From assembly GCF_030012605.2 (NCBI RefSeq), contig NZ_CP114055.2: a DNA stretch of 64,000 bases. One strand, 5' to 3'. Positions 7,927-16,653 of this stretch are shown piece after piece. Within the stretch, counting starts at the first letter, position 1, and each line of letters begins with the position of its first letter. The position numbers and the translations under genes are program-made. The stretch is from Bergeyella_A cardium. Lineage in GTDB: Bacteria > Bacteroidota > Bacteroidia > Flavobacteriales > Weeksellaceae. Under the pieces are notes generated by a model that worked only from the letters and a program-made list of their open reading frames with translations, was not told the origin of the DNA and searched no databases.

Positions 7927-10900
7927 ATGAAAAAAATAGTTGATATACTTATTTCTACCCGCACTATGGCGGTATTGCTTGTGGTGTATGCCGTAGCGAT
8001 GGCGTATGCTACTTTTGTGGAGAATGACTACGGCACACCCGCCGCCAAAGCCTATATCTACGAGGCAAAATGGTTTGAGTTAGTGATGCTGCTGCTCATC
8101 ATTAACTTCATCGGTAATATCGAGAGGTACAGGCTGTGGAGGAGAGAAAAATGGTCGGTCCTTGCGTTTCACCTCGCTTTTGCTCTTATTTTTATCGGTG
8201 GGGCGATTACTCGATACATCAGCTTCGAGGGGATAATGCTCATCAGAGAAAAGGAAATGTCTAATGAAATTATTAGCGATAAATCTTTCTTCAAGATACA
8301 AATAGAGGAGAATGGCGACAGGCTGAATTATCGGGACATTCCTTTTTTATTTGCATCGGATAAGCCGCTTATCGCGAAGCTCATTCCGCATCGTTTCAAG
8401 GCAATTTATGATTTCAATGATAAAAAAATCAGTGTACAGCAGGTGGATTTCATTCAGAGAAAAAAAGACAGCCTTATTGCGGATAAAAACGGTGAGGAGT
8501 ACCTCCACTTTGTGATAGCAGGCGAAGCAGGAAGGGAGAATTATTATCTGAAATCTGGCGAAGCAAAGAATATTTCAGGGATGCTGGTGAGCTTTAATCG
8601 TGCGATTGATGGAGCGGTTGAGTTTAAGAAAGAAGGAGCAGATTTATACATAAAAACCCCTGTAGATGCCTCTTACCTTACGATGGCTACACAGCAAACT
8701 ACCGAGATTAAAAAAGATGAAGCGCAGCCTCTTGCACTCAAAAGCCTCTATACGATTGCCAACCTTAGAATCGTAGTGCCAGATGGTTTAAAACGCGGGA
8801 AACTCAAATCCTTTGAGGGTGATAAAACCAAAGAGCAGCATCTCCCCGATATATTAAAATTAGAGGTGAAAGGTCCTCAAACTACCCAGCAGGTAGAATT
8901 ATTGGTGGAAAAGGGCAACCCTAATCTCTTTAAACAAATCAACCTCGATGGGATGAACATAATGCTCGGGGTAGGTCCAAAAGTATATACGACGCCTTTC
9001 CACCTTCGGTTGGATGACTTTGTGATGGAAACTTACCCAGGCAGTACCTCACCGAGTGCCTACGAGAGCCATATACAGATTGTAGATGAAGGCAAAGAAA
9101 CCCCTTACAGAATTTATATGAATAATGTGCTTAATTATAAAGGTTATCGCTTCTTTCAATCGGGCTTTGACCCCGATAGGCAGGGGACGAGGCTCTCAGT
9201 GAACCACGACTGGTGGGGTACACTGATTACTTACATCGGTTATACTGTGCTTTTCTTGGGAATGTTCGTGTCTTTCTTCTGGAAAGGCTCGCACTTCTGG
9301 AATCTCAGTGCTACACTTAAAAAGATGAGCACGAATAAGAATTTAGCCATCGCTCTGCTAATGCTTCCATTTGGTTTTAATGCTTTGGCACAAGGGAATT
9401 CTACGGCTTCGGCTTCCTCAATGCAGAAGATAAAATACATCTCGCCAGACCAGATTATCGCAAAGACGAATATCTCCAAAGCACACGCGGATAAGTTTGG
9501 CTACCTATTGGTGCAAAATTTTGAGGGGAGAATAGTCCCTGTAAATACTCAAGCATTGGAGGTTTTAAGGAAACTCTATAAGAGGGATAAGTTCAGAGGC
9601 TCGGAGGGGCAATCGCTCGATGCAAATCAATGGTTCCTCGCCATAAATACCGATACCGAAAGCTGGACGATGGTGCCACTCATAAAAGTAGGGACCAAAG
9701 GCGGTGAGCTCCTCAAAACAAAGACAAAAGCAAATGATGAGGGATATACCTCGCTGATGAACCTCTTCCCCGTAAATCCCCAAACAGGAAAGCTAACCTA
9801 TATATTAGAGGAAGATTTTAATACGGCCTTTGCTAAGAAACCTTCCGAGCAGTCTAATTATGACAAGGAAGTGATTTCTGTGAATGAGAGAGTACAGATT
9901 TTTAATGAATTTTTCTCTGGTCAGTTCGTGAGAATCGTTCCTGTGAAAAACGATCCAAACCATACTTGGAACTCTTGGCTCAATTCTAATTTTGAACCCG
10001 ATGAAGAAGCGCAGAAGATTCTCGGACCTTATTTCTACTCTGTAATTCAAGCACAGAAGTCGGGCAACTGGGTAGCAGCAGATGCCGAGCTAAAAAAACT
10101 CTCCGAGTACCAGCAAACTTGGGGTAAAAGTGTAGTGCCTTCTAAGAATAAAGTAGAGGTAGAGGTCTTTATGAATAAGGTGAATATCAATTTTGTTCTG
10201 ATGATATTCTATTCCGTTATCGGAGGACTACTCACATTACTCGGCTTTATAGAACTTTTTAAACCGAATAAAATCCTCAATAAGGCGATTAAAACCCTCA
10301 TTGCTATAGGCTGTATAGGTTATGTCTTACAGTTTTTCGGTTTGGTAGGCAGGTGGTATATCTCCGGGCACGCCCCTTGGAGCAACGGCTATGAGGCAAT
10401 TGTCTTTATCTCTTGGGTGGGTATTAGTGCTGGACTTTTCCTCTATAAAAACTCTAATGCGCTTATTCCCGCATCTGGATTTATGGTTGCGGTTCTTATG
10501 ATGGGCTTTGCACACGGTGGTTCTGCATTAGACCCTCAGATTACGCCCCTTGTTCCTGTACTGAAATCTTATTGGCTCATCATTCACGTGGCGATTATTA
10601 CTGCTAGCTATGGTTTCTTTGGGCTTTCGTTTGTTATTTCGGTGATCTGCCTTTTATTTTACATCCTTGCAGGCAAAGATTTGTTTAAATATCATAACAA
10701 CAGGAGTATTAAGGAGCTTACGATTGTTTCTGAAATGTCGCTCACCATTGGGCTTTTTGCTCTTACGATGGGTACTTTTATTGGAGGGATTTGGGCTAAT
10801 GAATCTTGGGGACGCTATTGGAGTTGGGACCCAAAAGAAACTTGGGCATTCATTTCTGTGATGGTTTATGCTCTTGTGATTCACCTAAGGCTTGTTCCAG

Positions 10901-11121
10901 GGCTTAGAGGGAGGTGGCTGTTTCACTCTGCATCTATGTTTGCTATTTCTTCGGTGATTATGACTTATTTCGGGGTAAATTACTACCTCAGTGGCTTGCA
11001 TTCCTATGCAGCGGGAGACCCTGTACCAGTACCTGTTTGGGTATATATTGGCTCTGGGGTTATGCTGCTACTTTCGGTGCTTTCTTTCTTTAAAGTAAAG
11101 CGCTTGGAGAATAAAAAATAA
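7927..11121 (+). CDS. ccsA: Cytochrome c biogenesis fusion protein CcsBA (ResB-ResC)
   Basis: 1064 aa, a full fusion of CcsB/ResB and CcsA/ResC used by system II cytochrome c maturation to carry haem across the inner membrane and attach it to apocytochrome CXXCH motifs. The N-terminal half has ResB-type membrane helices (residues about 10-100) and a large periplasmic domain with a further helix near 440. The C-terminal half (about 755-1060) is a multi-helix CcsA domain with the tryptophan-rich haem-handling motif WGRYWSWDPKETW at about 961-973. Full-length fusions of this size are normal in Bacteroidota. The upstream palindrome at 7867-7881 may regulate it. The next gene, pyrB, is functionally unrelated and has its own promoter. 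Confidence 0.93.
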   Translation: MKKIVDILISTRTMAVLLVVYAVAMAYATFVENDYGTPAAKAYIYEAKWFELVMLLLIINFIGNIERYRLWRREKWSVLAFHLAFALIFIGGAITRYISFEGIMLIREKEMSNEIISDKSFFKIQIEENGDRLNYRDIPFLFASDKPLIAKLIPHRFKAIYDFNDKKISVQQVDFIQRKKDSLIADKNGEEYLHFVIAGEAGRENYYLKSGEAKNISGMLVSFNRAIDGAVEFKKEGADLYIKTPVDASYLTMATQQTTEIKKDEAQPLALKSLYTIANLRIVVPDGLKRGKLKSFEGDKTKEQHLPDILKLEVKGPQTTQQVELLVEKGNPNLFKQINLDGMNIMLGVGPKVYTTPFHLRLDDFVMETYPGSTSPSAYESHIQIVDEGKETPYRIYMNNVLNYKGYRFFQSGFDPDRQGTRLSVNHDWWGTLITYIGYTVLFLGMFVSFFWKGSHFWNLSATLKKMSTNKNLAIALLMLPFGFNALAQGNSTASASSMQKIKYISPDQIIAKTNISKAHADKFGYLLVQNFEGRIVPVNTQALEVLRKLYKRDKFRGSEGQSLDANQWFLAINTDTESWTMVPLIKVGTKGGELLKTKTKANDEGYTSLMNLFPVNPQTGKLTYILEEDFNTAFAKKPSEQSNYDKEVISVNERVQIFNEFFSGQFVRIVPVKNDPNHTWNSWLNSNFEPDEEAQKILGPYFYSVIQAQKSGNWVAADAELKKLSEYQQTWGKSVVPSKNKVEVEVFMNKVNINFVLMIFYSVIGGLLTLLGFIELFKPNKILNKAIKTLIAIGCIGYVLQFFGLVGRWYISGHAPWSNGYEAIVFISWVGISAGLFLYKNSNALIPASGFMVAVLMMGFAHGGSALDPQITPLVPVLKSYWLIIHVAIITASYGFFGLSFVISVICLLFYILAGKDLFKYHNNRSIKELTIVSEMSLTIGLFALTMGTFIGGIWANESWGRYWSWDPKETWAFISVMVYALVIHLRLVPGLRGRWLFHSASMFAISSVIMTYFGVNYYLSGLHSYAAGDPVPVPVWVYIGSGVMLLLSVLSFFKVKRLENKK

Positions 11122-11133
11122 TCCCTATATTTG
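11104..11133 (+). promoter_or_regulatory. Promoter of the pyrB-carA leader
   Basis: TTG (11104-11106), 19 nt, then TATATTTG (11126-11133) is a near-ideal Bacteroidota sigma-A promoter. It lies across the 3' end of ccsBA. Predicted transcription start is near 11140, next to the first codon of a 19-codon leader ORF. Confidence 0.75.
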
Positions 11134-11139
11134 TGCCCA

Positions 11140-11199
11140 ATGAATGCAAATGTATTTTTTAATGAATTTTTAGAAGGCAGGCTCTGCCGAGAAATATAA
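11140..11199 (+). CDS. Putative leader peptide of the pyrB attenuator (19 aa)
   Basis: ATG at 11140 opens a 19-codon frame, MNANVFFNEFLEGRLCREI, closed by TAA at 11197-11199. The frame starts within a few bases of the predicted transcription start, contains two U-rich runs, and stops 8 nt before a strong terminator hairpin. A ribosome at this stop codon would cover the 5' arm of that hairpin. The layout resembles the E. coli pyrBI leader, where UTP level decides whether a ribosome follows RNA polymerase closely enough to prevent termination. Translation is inferred, not shown. Confidence 0.45.
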   Translation: MNANVFFNEFLEGRLCREI

Positions 11200-11207
11200 T
11201 TTATATT

Positions 11208-11239
11208 AGCGAAGTCTTTTTTGGGCTTCGCTTTTTTTT
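11208..11239 (+). terminator. Intrinsic terminator in the pyrB leader (candidate attenuator)
   Basis: AGCGAAGTC (11208-11216) pairs with GGCTTCGCT (11224-11232) over nine base pairs with one G-U pair, with loop TTTTTTG and a run of T to 11239. It lies downstream of the pyrB promoter and 22 nt before the pyrB ATG, so pyrB transcription must read through it. It could also simply end ccsBA transcription. Confidence 0.8.
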
Positions 11240-11260
11240 GAAACTAAACACTTAAATGAT

Positions 11261-12151
11261 ATGCTTACAATTTCAGATTTAACTAAGGAACAAATTCTAC
11301 AAATCCTTGATGATGCTATTGATTTTTCAAAAGGTAAGGAGCTTAAAGTGAAAGGTCAGGTCTTTGCTGCCAATCTTTTCTTTGAAGACAGTACCAGAAC
11401 CAAAACCAGTTTTAATGTTGCTGAGCGCCGTCTCGGTTTGGATGTTATCCCTTTTGATGCTACTACAAGCTCTGTAAATAAAGGCGAAAGCCTCTATGAT
11501 ACAGTAAAAACTTTGGAGAGCATAGGTGTTAAATTATTTGTTATCAGGCATAGAAAGAACGAATATTATAAAGAATTATCATCTATAAATGGAGCTATTG
11601 TCAATGGTGGTGATGGTACGGGTAATCACCCTTCTCAGTGTATGCTGGATTTGCTTACAATTTATCAGGAGTATGGCAAGTTTGAAGGGCTTAAAGTAGG
11701 TATCGTAGGAGATGTAAAACACAGCCGTGTAGCCAATTCCGATGCTGAAGCTCTCAGAAAATTAGGTGCTAAGGTCTATTTCTCTGGACCTTCTGCTTGG
11801 TTTGATGAGGGGGCAATTATCAACGGAACTTTCCTTCAACTCGACCAGCTGATTAAGGAGGTAGATGTACTCATCCTTCTAAGAATACAGCACGAGAGAC
11901 ACGATGAGCGAATGGAGCTCTCCCTCTCCAGCTACCACAGAAGATATGGGCTTACTCCCGAGAGAGAGAAGCATCTGAAACCTACGGCTATCATTATGCA
12001 CCCGGCACCTATCAATAGAAATGTAGAAATTGCCGATGAGCTTGTAGAAAGTCCTAAATCCAGAATATTTAAACAAATGGAAAATGGCGTTTATGCCCGT
12101 ATGGCGATTATCAAGGCTGCTTTGGAGAAAATCGGTGTAGAATTTAACTAA
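11261..12151 (+). CDS. pyrB: Aspartate carbamoyltransferase catalytic subunit
   Basis: 296 aa, near the usual ~305. It condenses carbamoyl phosphate with aspartate in the second step of pyrimidine synthesis. Seen motifs: carbamoyl-phosphate loop STRTKTS (residues 44-50) and HPSQ (123-126), then the HPAPINR aspartate-site segment near the C-terminus. A regulatory PyrI subunit is not encoded nearby. carA follows after 23 nt, so the two enzymes that make and use carbamoyl phosphate are co-expressed. Expression is probably set by the leader terminator at 11208-11239. Confidence 0.95.
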   Translation: MLTISDLTKEQILQILDDAIDFSKGKELKVKGQVFAANLFFEDSTRTKTSFNVAERRLGLDVIPFDATTSSVNKGESLYDTVKTLESIGVKLFVIRHRKNEYYKELSSINGAIVNGGDGTGNHPSQCMLDLLTIYQEYGKFEGLKVGIVGDVKHSRVANSDAEALRKLGAKVYFSGPSAWFDEGAIINGTFLQLDQLIKEVDVLILLRIQHERHDERMELSLSSYHRRYGLTPEREKHLKPTAIIMHPAPINRNVEIADELVESPKSRIFKQMENGVYARMAIIKAALEKIGVEFN

Positions 12152-12174
12152 TCCCAATATAATAAAAAGAAAAA

Positions 12175-13266
12175 ATGAATAAGAAACTCATATTAGAATC
12201 AGGAGAAGTCTTCTATGGCGAGGGCTTTGGTGCAGATATAGATACGGCTGGCGAGGTGGTTTTTAATACGGGGATGACGGGCTACCAGGAGCTCATCTCA
12301 GACCCGTCATATTGTGGGCAAATCGTGTGTATGACCTATCCGCTTATTGGGAATTATGGGATTAACCGAGATGATTACGAGAGTATAGAGCCTGCTATAA
12401 AAGGGCTTATTGTGAAAGAGCTCTGCGACTTGCCATCTAACTTCCGCTCACAGCTTAGCCTTGATGAGCTCTTCAAAAAGAAAAACCTCTCAGGGATTTC
12501 GGGCATAGACACCCGCAAGCTCACCCGATTGCTTCGTAGCAAGGGTGCAGTTAAAGGCAAAATCGTCTCATCCGAAGCGGATGATGCTACTGTTATTGCT
12601 GAACTTAGAGCTACTTCTTTCCCTACGGATCAGATTGCGCGGGTTTCTACCAAAACGTCTTATGCCAACCCTGGTAGAGGTTTCAAAGTGGTACTGATAG
12701 ACTTCGGAGCTAAGCTCGGTATTATCAGAGAGCTCTCCCAGAGAAACTGTGACATCACTGTGGTTTCCCACAATATCACTGCCGAAGAAATCCTGCTGAT
12801 ATCCCCAGATGGCATTATGCTTTCTAATGGACCTGGCGACCCTCAGGATGTTCCTCACGCTCACGAAACCGTGAGAAAGCTACTCGGTAAAATCCCTATT
12901 TTCGGCATTTGTATGGGGCATCAAGTAATCGGTCTTGCGTGTGGTGCAAAGACTTTTAAACTTAAATTTGGGCATCGCGGAGGCAATCATCCCGTTCTTG
13001 ATTTAAAAGCTAATAAAGTTTCCATCACTTCTCAGAATCACGGTTATGCCATTGACCAGGAGAGCTTGAAACATACCGACCTTGTGGAAACCCACATTGC
13101 ACTCAACGATGGCACTAATGAGGGCGTACGCCATAAGATTCATCCGTGTTTTTCCGTTCAGTATCACCCAGAGGCAAGCCCTGGTCCAGAAGATGCCAAC
13201 TACCTCTTTGATGACTTCATCCAAATGATGGAGGATTTTAAGAAAAAGAGCTTACCTTATTTATAA
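12175..13266 (+). CDS. carA: Carbamoyl-phosphate synthase small subunit (glutaminase)
   Basis: 363 aa, usual length. It hydrolyses glutamine and channels ammonia to CarB. The N-terminal CPSase domain (LESGEVFYGEGFG) is followed by a class I glutamine amidotransferase domain from about residue 170. The nucleophile is Cys246 in FGICMGHQ, with His331 and Glu333 in HPEAS, so the catalytic triad is complete. Transcribed with pyrB. The large subunit gene is not adjacent: four unrelated genes (3.4 kb) separate carA from carB. Confidence 0.95.
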   Translation: MNKKLILESGEVFYGEGFGADIDTAGEVVFNTGMTGYQELISDPSYCGQIVCMTYPLIGNYGINRDDYESIEPAIKGLIVKELCDLPSNFRSQLSLDELFKKKNLSGISGIDTRKLTRLLRSKGAVKGKIVSSEADDATVIAELRATSFPTDQIARVSTKTSYANPGRGFKVVLIDFGAKLGIIRELSQRNCDITVVSHNITAEEILLISPDGIMLSNGPGDPQDVPHAHETVRKLLGKIPIFGICMGHQVIGLACGAKTFKLKFGHRGGNHPVLDLKANKVSITSQNHGYAIDQESLKHTDLVETHIALNDGTNEGVRHKIHPCFSVQYHPEASPGPEDANYLFDDFIQMMEDFKKKSLPYL

Positions 13267-13273
13267 AATTGAA

Positions 13274-14224
13274 ATGAAAAATTTATTTTCAATACTCGGG
13301 GTATTCATATTTAGCATAACTTTCGCACAGAAGAATGCACCTGATTTTATAGACTGTTATAGGGATAAAGGAACAAATTTCTGCCTCAAAAAAGACAAAA
13401 CTTTTTTAGTCGTAGGCTTTGGGACTTTCATTACGGGAACTTGGGAGCTTAAAGAAATCCAAACTAAAAAGAAGATAAAAAATCAGAAATTCATTGAGCT
13501 CACTCCCTACCGTCCAGAGCTTCCATTTTCTGTTTTTGGGCGAAAAAATCCTAACATAAAAACAGGGTATCAAATTAAATACAGTACTACCGACAAAGAA
13601 ATGATTTCCGATAGCGTTTATATCGGTGGCTCATTGTCTCAAATGCAGGCATTTTACAACCCTTCACCTAATTGTTTCAGTAGCACTAAGGATACTTATA
13701 AAGGCAAAAACCTACCAAAAGAATTCATCTTGGCTGACTTAAATACTCACGAATTGAGGTACTCCGAAAAAAGTGAGGTAAAATACACCGACCAGTTTTC
13801 ATTTCAAACGGATGGTTATAATGATTTTATAATAGACTATATGCCGGCAGATGATAAAAACTCTGGGATTTTTCGATTTCCAATAGGGGCAAAGGGTATT
13901 ATAAATCTCGATGGAAAACCATTAGAAAAACAAGAAACATTCTCTGAAGATGACCTTGAATTTCTAAAAAAAGCTCCCACACAAAATTTCTATTTAGATG
14001 AAAACTTTAGAATAGAGCTCATCGATGAAATACTATTCCCAAAAGAATTCTCTTACTCACAATACGAGCGCCAACTCGATGAGAAGAAGAATGGAAAATA
14101 CAAAAAAATCCCTCTTAAACACTCTCTTCTACAAGATTTCAAGCCTTTAAAAACTACTCTCTTTCACGCCGAATGCGAAGGAGAATCTAAAAATTTAAAA
14201 AGAAAAATATACTCAGGAGAATAG
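13274..14224 (+). CDS. Secreted protein of unknown function
   Basis: 316 aa with a clear signal peptide (MKNLFSILGVFIFSITFAQ) and a lysine-rich, beta-rich mature part. Two cysteines lie early (DCYRDKGTNFCLKKD). A GTWELKE-type segment near residue 58 recalls a lipocalin-like first strand, but I do not recognise the family. It starts 7 nt after the carA stop and so may be carried on the pyrB-carA transcript. The C-terminal segment SLLQDFKPLKTTLF reappears in degenerate form just downstream (14239-14292), showing that a second copy once existed. Confidence 0.6.
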   Translation: MKNLFSILGVFIFSITFAQKNAPDFIDCYRDKGTNFCLKKDKTFLVVGFGTFITGTWELKEIQTKKKIKNQKFIELTPYRPELPFSVFGRKNPNIKTGYQIKYSTTDKEMISDSVYIGGSLSQMQAFYNPSPNCFSSTKDTYKGKNLPKEFILADLNTHELRYSEKSEVKYTDQFSFQTDGYNDFIIDYMPADDKNSGIFRFPIGAKGIINLDGKPLEKQETFSEDDLEFLKKAPTQNFYLDENFRIELIDEILFPKEFSYSQYERQLDEKKNGKYKKIPLKHSLLQDFKPLKTTLFHAECEGESKNLKRKIYSGE

Positions 14225-14238
14225 GAATAATACGGTAC

Positions 14239-14292
14239 AGTTTTCCATAAGATTTCAAACCTTTAAAAACTGCACTTTTTCAGACAGACTGA
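14239..14292 (+). pseudogene. Remnant of a paralog of the preceding gene
   Basis: Read in frame, this gives SFP-stop-DFKPLKTALFQTD-stop, matching SLLQDFKPLKTTLFHAE of the preceding protein. Over 36 aligned bases (14135-14170 against 14251-14286) 29 are identical. CAA has become TAA at 14248-14250. Only the C-terminal tail of the former tandem copy is recognisable. Confidence 0.6.
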
Positions 14293-14392
14293 GGTCATCA
14301 ATTACCTTTATGTAGTAATTAATATTCCGATTAATAGACCTTATAAATCACTATCACTTATATTTAAGATTATATTTTTTCATAAATAATTT

Positions 14393-14400
14393 TATTTTTG
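14393..14400 (+). promoter_or_regulatory. -7 promoter box of the 14418 gene
   Basis: TATTTTTG matches TAnnTTTG, 17 nt before the ATG at 14418. No TTG element at the usual distance. Confidence 0.5.
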
Positions 14401-14417
14401 CAAAAAGTATATGAAAT

Positions 14418-15107
14418 ATGAAGGATAAATTTCTATTATTTATTTTAGCTACAATTAGTAGCTTTTTCTATGCACAGTCTCCCTATGATGGTAAAGTAGG
14501 CATTAATACTGAGCAGTCTACTGAAGTCTTAGATGTAGACGGGAATATTAGAGCAAGACAACTCCCTGATAAAACAGGTGATGCTGATTATTCAAGAGCT
14601 GTTGTTGCCAAAGCCGATGGTACTCTTGCTTATAGTACGGGGGTGTCTCGTGTTTCTATAAACTTGCAGAGTCATAAAGCTAATGGCCTTCATTTTAGAA
14701 CATCTACAGCAATGGAAGGAAATGGGGGTGACGCCAGTAAGTCTCCTAATTATTTAATATTTGGTAATAAAGGGGAAGGGATTAAACCAGAGTCTTCAGG
14801 AACTTTTACATATAAAAATACCCAATTTTCTGCTCAGGCAGGTGAGCTCATTAGGATTTCAGCGAATACCATTTTTGCCATATATAGAAATACATCCTCC
14901 AATAGCCAAACTCCCCTTGCGAGTATTTCTGCTAATGGAGACCGCCAGGTAGTCCTCACACTTTATTTATATAAAGGAAATACCCTCCTTAAAAAAACAA
15001 AGCAAATCATCGCTTTTAATGGGGTAAAAGATGATACTAGCGTCTATGATTACACCTATACCCAATACATTTCCTTAGATTATTTAGCTACTACTCTTAG
15101 ATTGTAA
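14418..15107 (+). CDS. Secreted protein of unknown function with GKVGINT-type N-terminal motif
   Basis: 229 aa with signal peptide ending FFYAQ. Residues about 24-60 read YDGKVGINTEQSTEVLDVDGNIRARQL in part, a motif common at the start of flavobacterial surface or secreted proteins (the 'VGIGT...LDV.GN.R' pattern also seen in tail-fibre-like proteins). The rest is a single beta-rich domain of about 150 residues. It has its own promoter box and is followed by a terminator-like hairpin, so it is probably monocistronic. Function unknown. Confidence 0.6.
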   Translation: MKDKFLLFILATISSFFYAQSPYDGKVGINTEQSTEVLDVDGNIRARQLPDKTGDADYSRAVVAKADGTLAYSTGVSRVSINLQSHKANGLHFRTSTAMEGNGGDASKSPNYLIFGNKGEGIKPESSGTFTYKNTQFSAQAGELIRISANTIFAIYRNTSSNSQTPLASISANGDRQVVLTLYLYKGNTLLKKTKQIIAFNGVKDDTSVYDYTYTQYISLDYLATTLRL

Positions 15108-15110
15108 TTC

Positions 15111-15147
15111 AAAGGGGCTATTTTCTTACAAGGGAATAGCCTTTATT
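15111..15147 (+). terminator. Probable terminator
   Basis: GGCTATT (15116-15122) pairs with AATAGCC (15135-15141), followed by TTTATT. It begins a few bases after the preceding stop codon. Confidence 0.5.
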
Positions 15148-15154
15148 AAAAAAT

Positions 15155-15739
15155 ATGAACTTTAAGATAAACTTATATGCAGAGAAAAAAGGACTATGGT
15201 CATATATACTAAAAAAGTATATATTGCCAACTCTATTTCTTATTTTTATTCCTGTTATTCTCCTTTTTTTATTAGTTCTCTTTATTTTCTATATTCCAAA
15301 GTGGCTTTTTGGAAAGAATGAAAATGTTGATTATGAAGAGGAAGATTTTACTCCTTTTTTTCAGAATAAGCATATCCGTATAGAAAAACATTTTTTATCA
15401 GATAATGAAAAATCAGAAATAGAATTCTCTGATTTTGATATGGTAGACAATGATTTAGAATGTATTTTTCAGTTTAGATCAGACCCTCCTTTGGATTTAT
15501 TTAAGGACAGATATTTTTATACATATCACGAGTTGGAATATGGAATTTTCTTTATTTCATACCCTCTTATGGAGCAAGAGGAAATGCAACTTTGGTACTT
15601 GAATACATATAGCTTACAATATCATATTGTCACTCATATGCCAGTTGCTGAGTGGCAGATTGCTCAGGAAGACTCGAAAACTATTCTTCGAGCCAATGGA
15701 CTTATTAATGATACTTTTATAGAATTGGAACCCCAATAA
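15155..15739 (+). CDS. Membrane-anchored acidic protein of unknown function
   Basis: 194 aa. A short basic N-terminus is followed by one or two tightly packed membrane helices (about residues 20-52), then KWLFGKNENVDYEEEDF and a soluble acidic domain of about 140 residues rich in Asp, Glu and aromatics. No motif is recognised. It lies in the group of poorly known genes between carA and carB and is followed after 9 nt by the next gene, so the two are probably co-transcribed. Confidence 0.55.
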   Translation: MNFKINLYAEKKGLWSYILKKYILPTLFLIFIPVILLFLLVLFIFYIPKWLFGKNENVDYEEEDFTPFFQNKHIRIEKHFLSDNEKSEIEFSDFDMVDNDLECIFQFRSDPPLDLFKDRYFYTYHELEYGIFFISYPLMEQEEMQLWYLNTYSLQYHIVTHMPVAEWQIAQEDSKTILRANGLINDTFIELEPQ

Positions 15740-15748
15740 ATATTTTAT

Positions 15749-16489
15749 ATGCTCCGCTCTCTCCTCTTTTTTTCTTTTCTATTTCTCTCTGCTCTTGCTT
15801 TTTCTCAGGAGGAGGATTTCCTTAATGCCGATAACCCAAGCCAGAGCGAAGACCCCTACATCCTCCCCAAAAATCTCTTTCATATAGAGAATGCTTTTAC
15901 TTTTAGTGAATCTTCATATTCCGATAATCTTGCCTTTCGTTATGGCGTTGGAAGTGGGGTAGAGCTAAAACTTTCTGCAGATTTTTCCTTTCAGAAATCC
16001 TCCACCGAGGTAGATGCCATTACCCTCACGGCCAAGTATGGCGTTACTGAGCAACGTGGGTTGCTACCCGCCATCAGCCTTTTTGCCAATCTACAATACG
16101 AGCCACAAAACGCCGAAAAATACTCCACCGATTTCCTTATTGTTACGAAGCATGCCCTCTCTTCGAGGTTCTCTTTGGGCACTAATTTCGGTGCTGATGC
16201 CCATTTTTCTCAGTACGATATGGTTACTGAGCTCAGCTTTTCCCTCTCGAAAAGAATCAACCTCCTCACCGAATATTTTGCTACTTTTTCTAATGGCTCT
16301 GCTCCCAGTCATAATATCGATTTAGGGCTTGCCTACATTTTCAAGCCGGATATACAGTTTGATTTTCTCATTGCTCAGCCTATCTTTTCACCTTATTCAG
16401 AACCTTTTTTATCTGTTGGAGTCTCCTATCGTGGCAGATTTAAAAAGTCTTCCGAGCTCTATACTCATAGATTAAAATCTCATTTTTAA
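15749..16489 (+). CDS. Outer-membrane beta-barrel of the MetA-pathway phenol-degradation type
   Basis: 246 aa with signal peptide ending ALAFSQ. The mature protein is made of amphipathic beta-strands (LAFRYGVGSGVELKLSADF, ITLTAKYGVTEQ, IDLGLAYIFKPDIQFDFLI) typical of the small barrel family often labelled 'transporter' or 'phenol degradation MetA-like'. Those names say little about function. The 9-nt gap to the upstream membrane-anchored protein suggests a shared transcript. Confidence 0.6.
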   Translation: MLRSLLFFSFLFLSALAFSQEEDFLNADNPSQSEDPYILPKNLFHIENAFTFSESSYSDNLAFRYGVGSGVELKLSADFSFQKSSTEVDAITLTAKYGVTEQRGLLPAISLFANLQYEPQNAEKYSTDFLIVTKHALSSRFSLGTNFGADAHFSQYDMVTELSFSLSKRINLLTEYFATFSNGSAPSHNIDLGLAYIFKPDIQFDFLIAQPIFSPYSEPFLSVGVSYRGRFKKSSELYTHRLKSHF

Positions 16490-16561
16490 CGGGTTTTCTT
16501 ATATCACGGCAAGGTAATTTTTCTTTATAGAAAACATAAGCAATATAATCTCTAAAATCAA

Positions 16562-16569
16562 TATATTTG
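16562..16569 (+). promoter_or_regulatory. -7 promoter box of carB
   Basis: TATATTTG matches TAnnTTTG. Transcription would begin near 16576, giving a 78-nt leader before the carB ATG. The TTG inside this box is therefore not a usable start codon. Confidence 0.55.
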
Positions 16570-16653
16570 CTCATCCTAAAAACAAGGCTCTCATCAACTG
16601 ACGAGAAAGAAAAAAAATTAAATAAAACCGCCCCCTCAAAGGCTAAAAGTAAA

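Noticed and set aside
16567..16653. Upstream TTG start for carB
   Set aside because: The TTG is part of the TATATTTG box, and the extension is not part of the CarB family.
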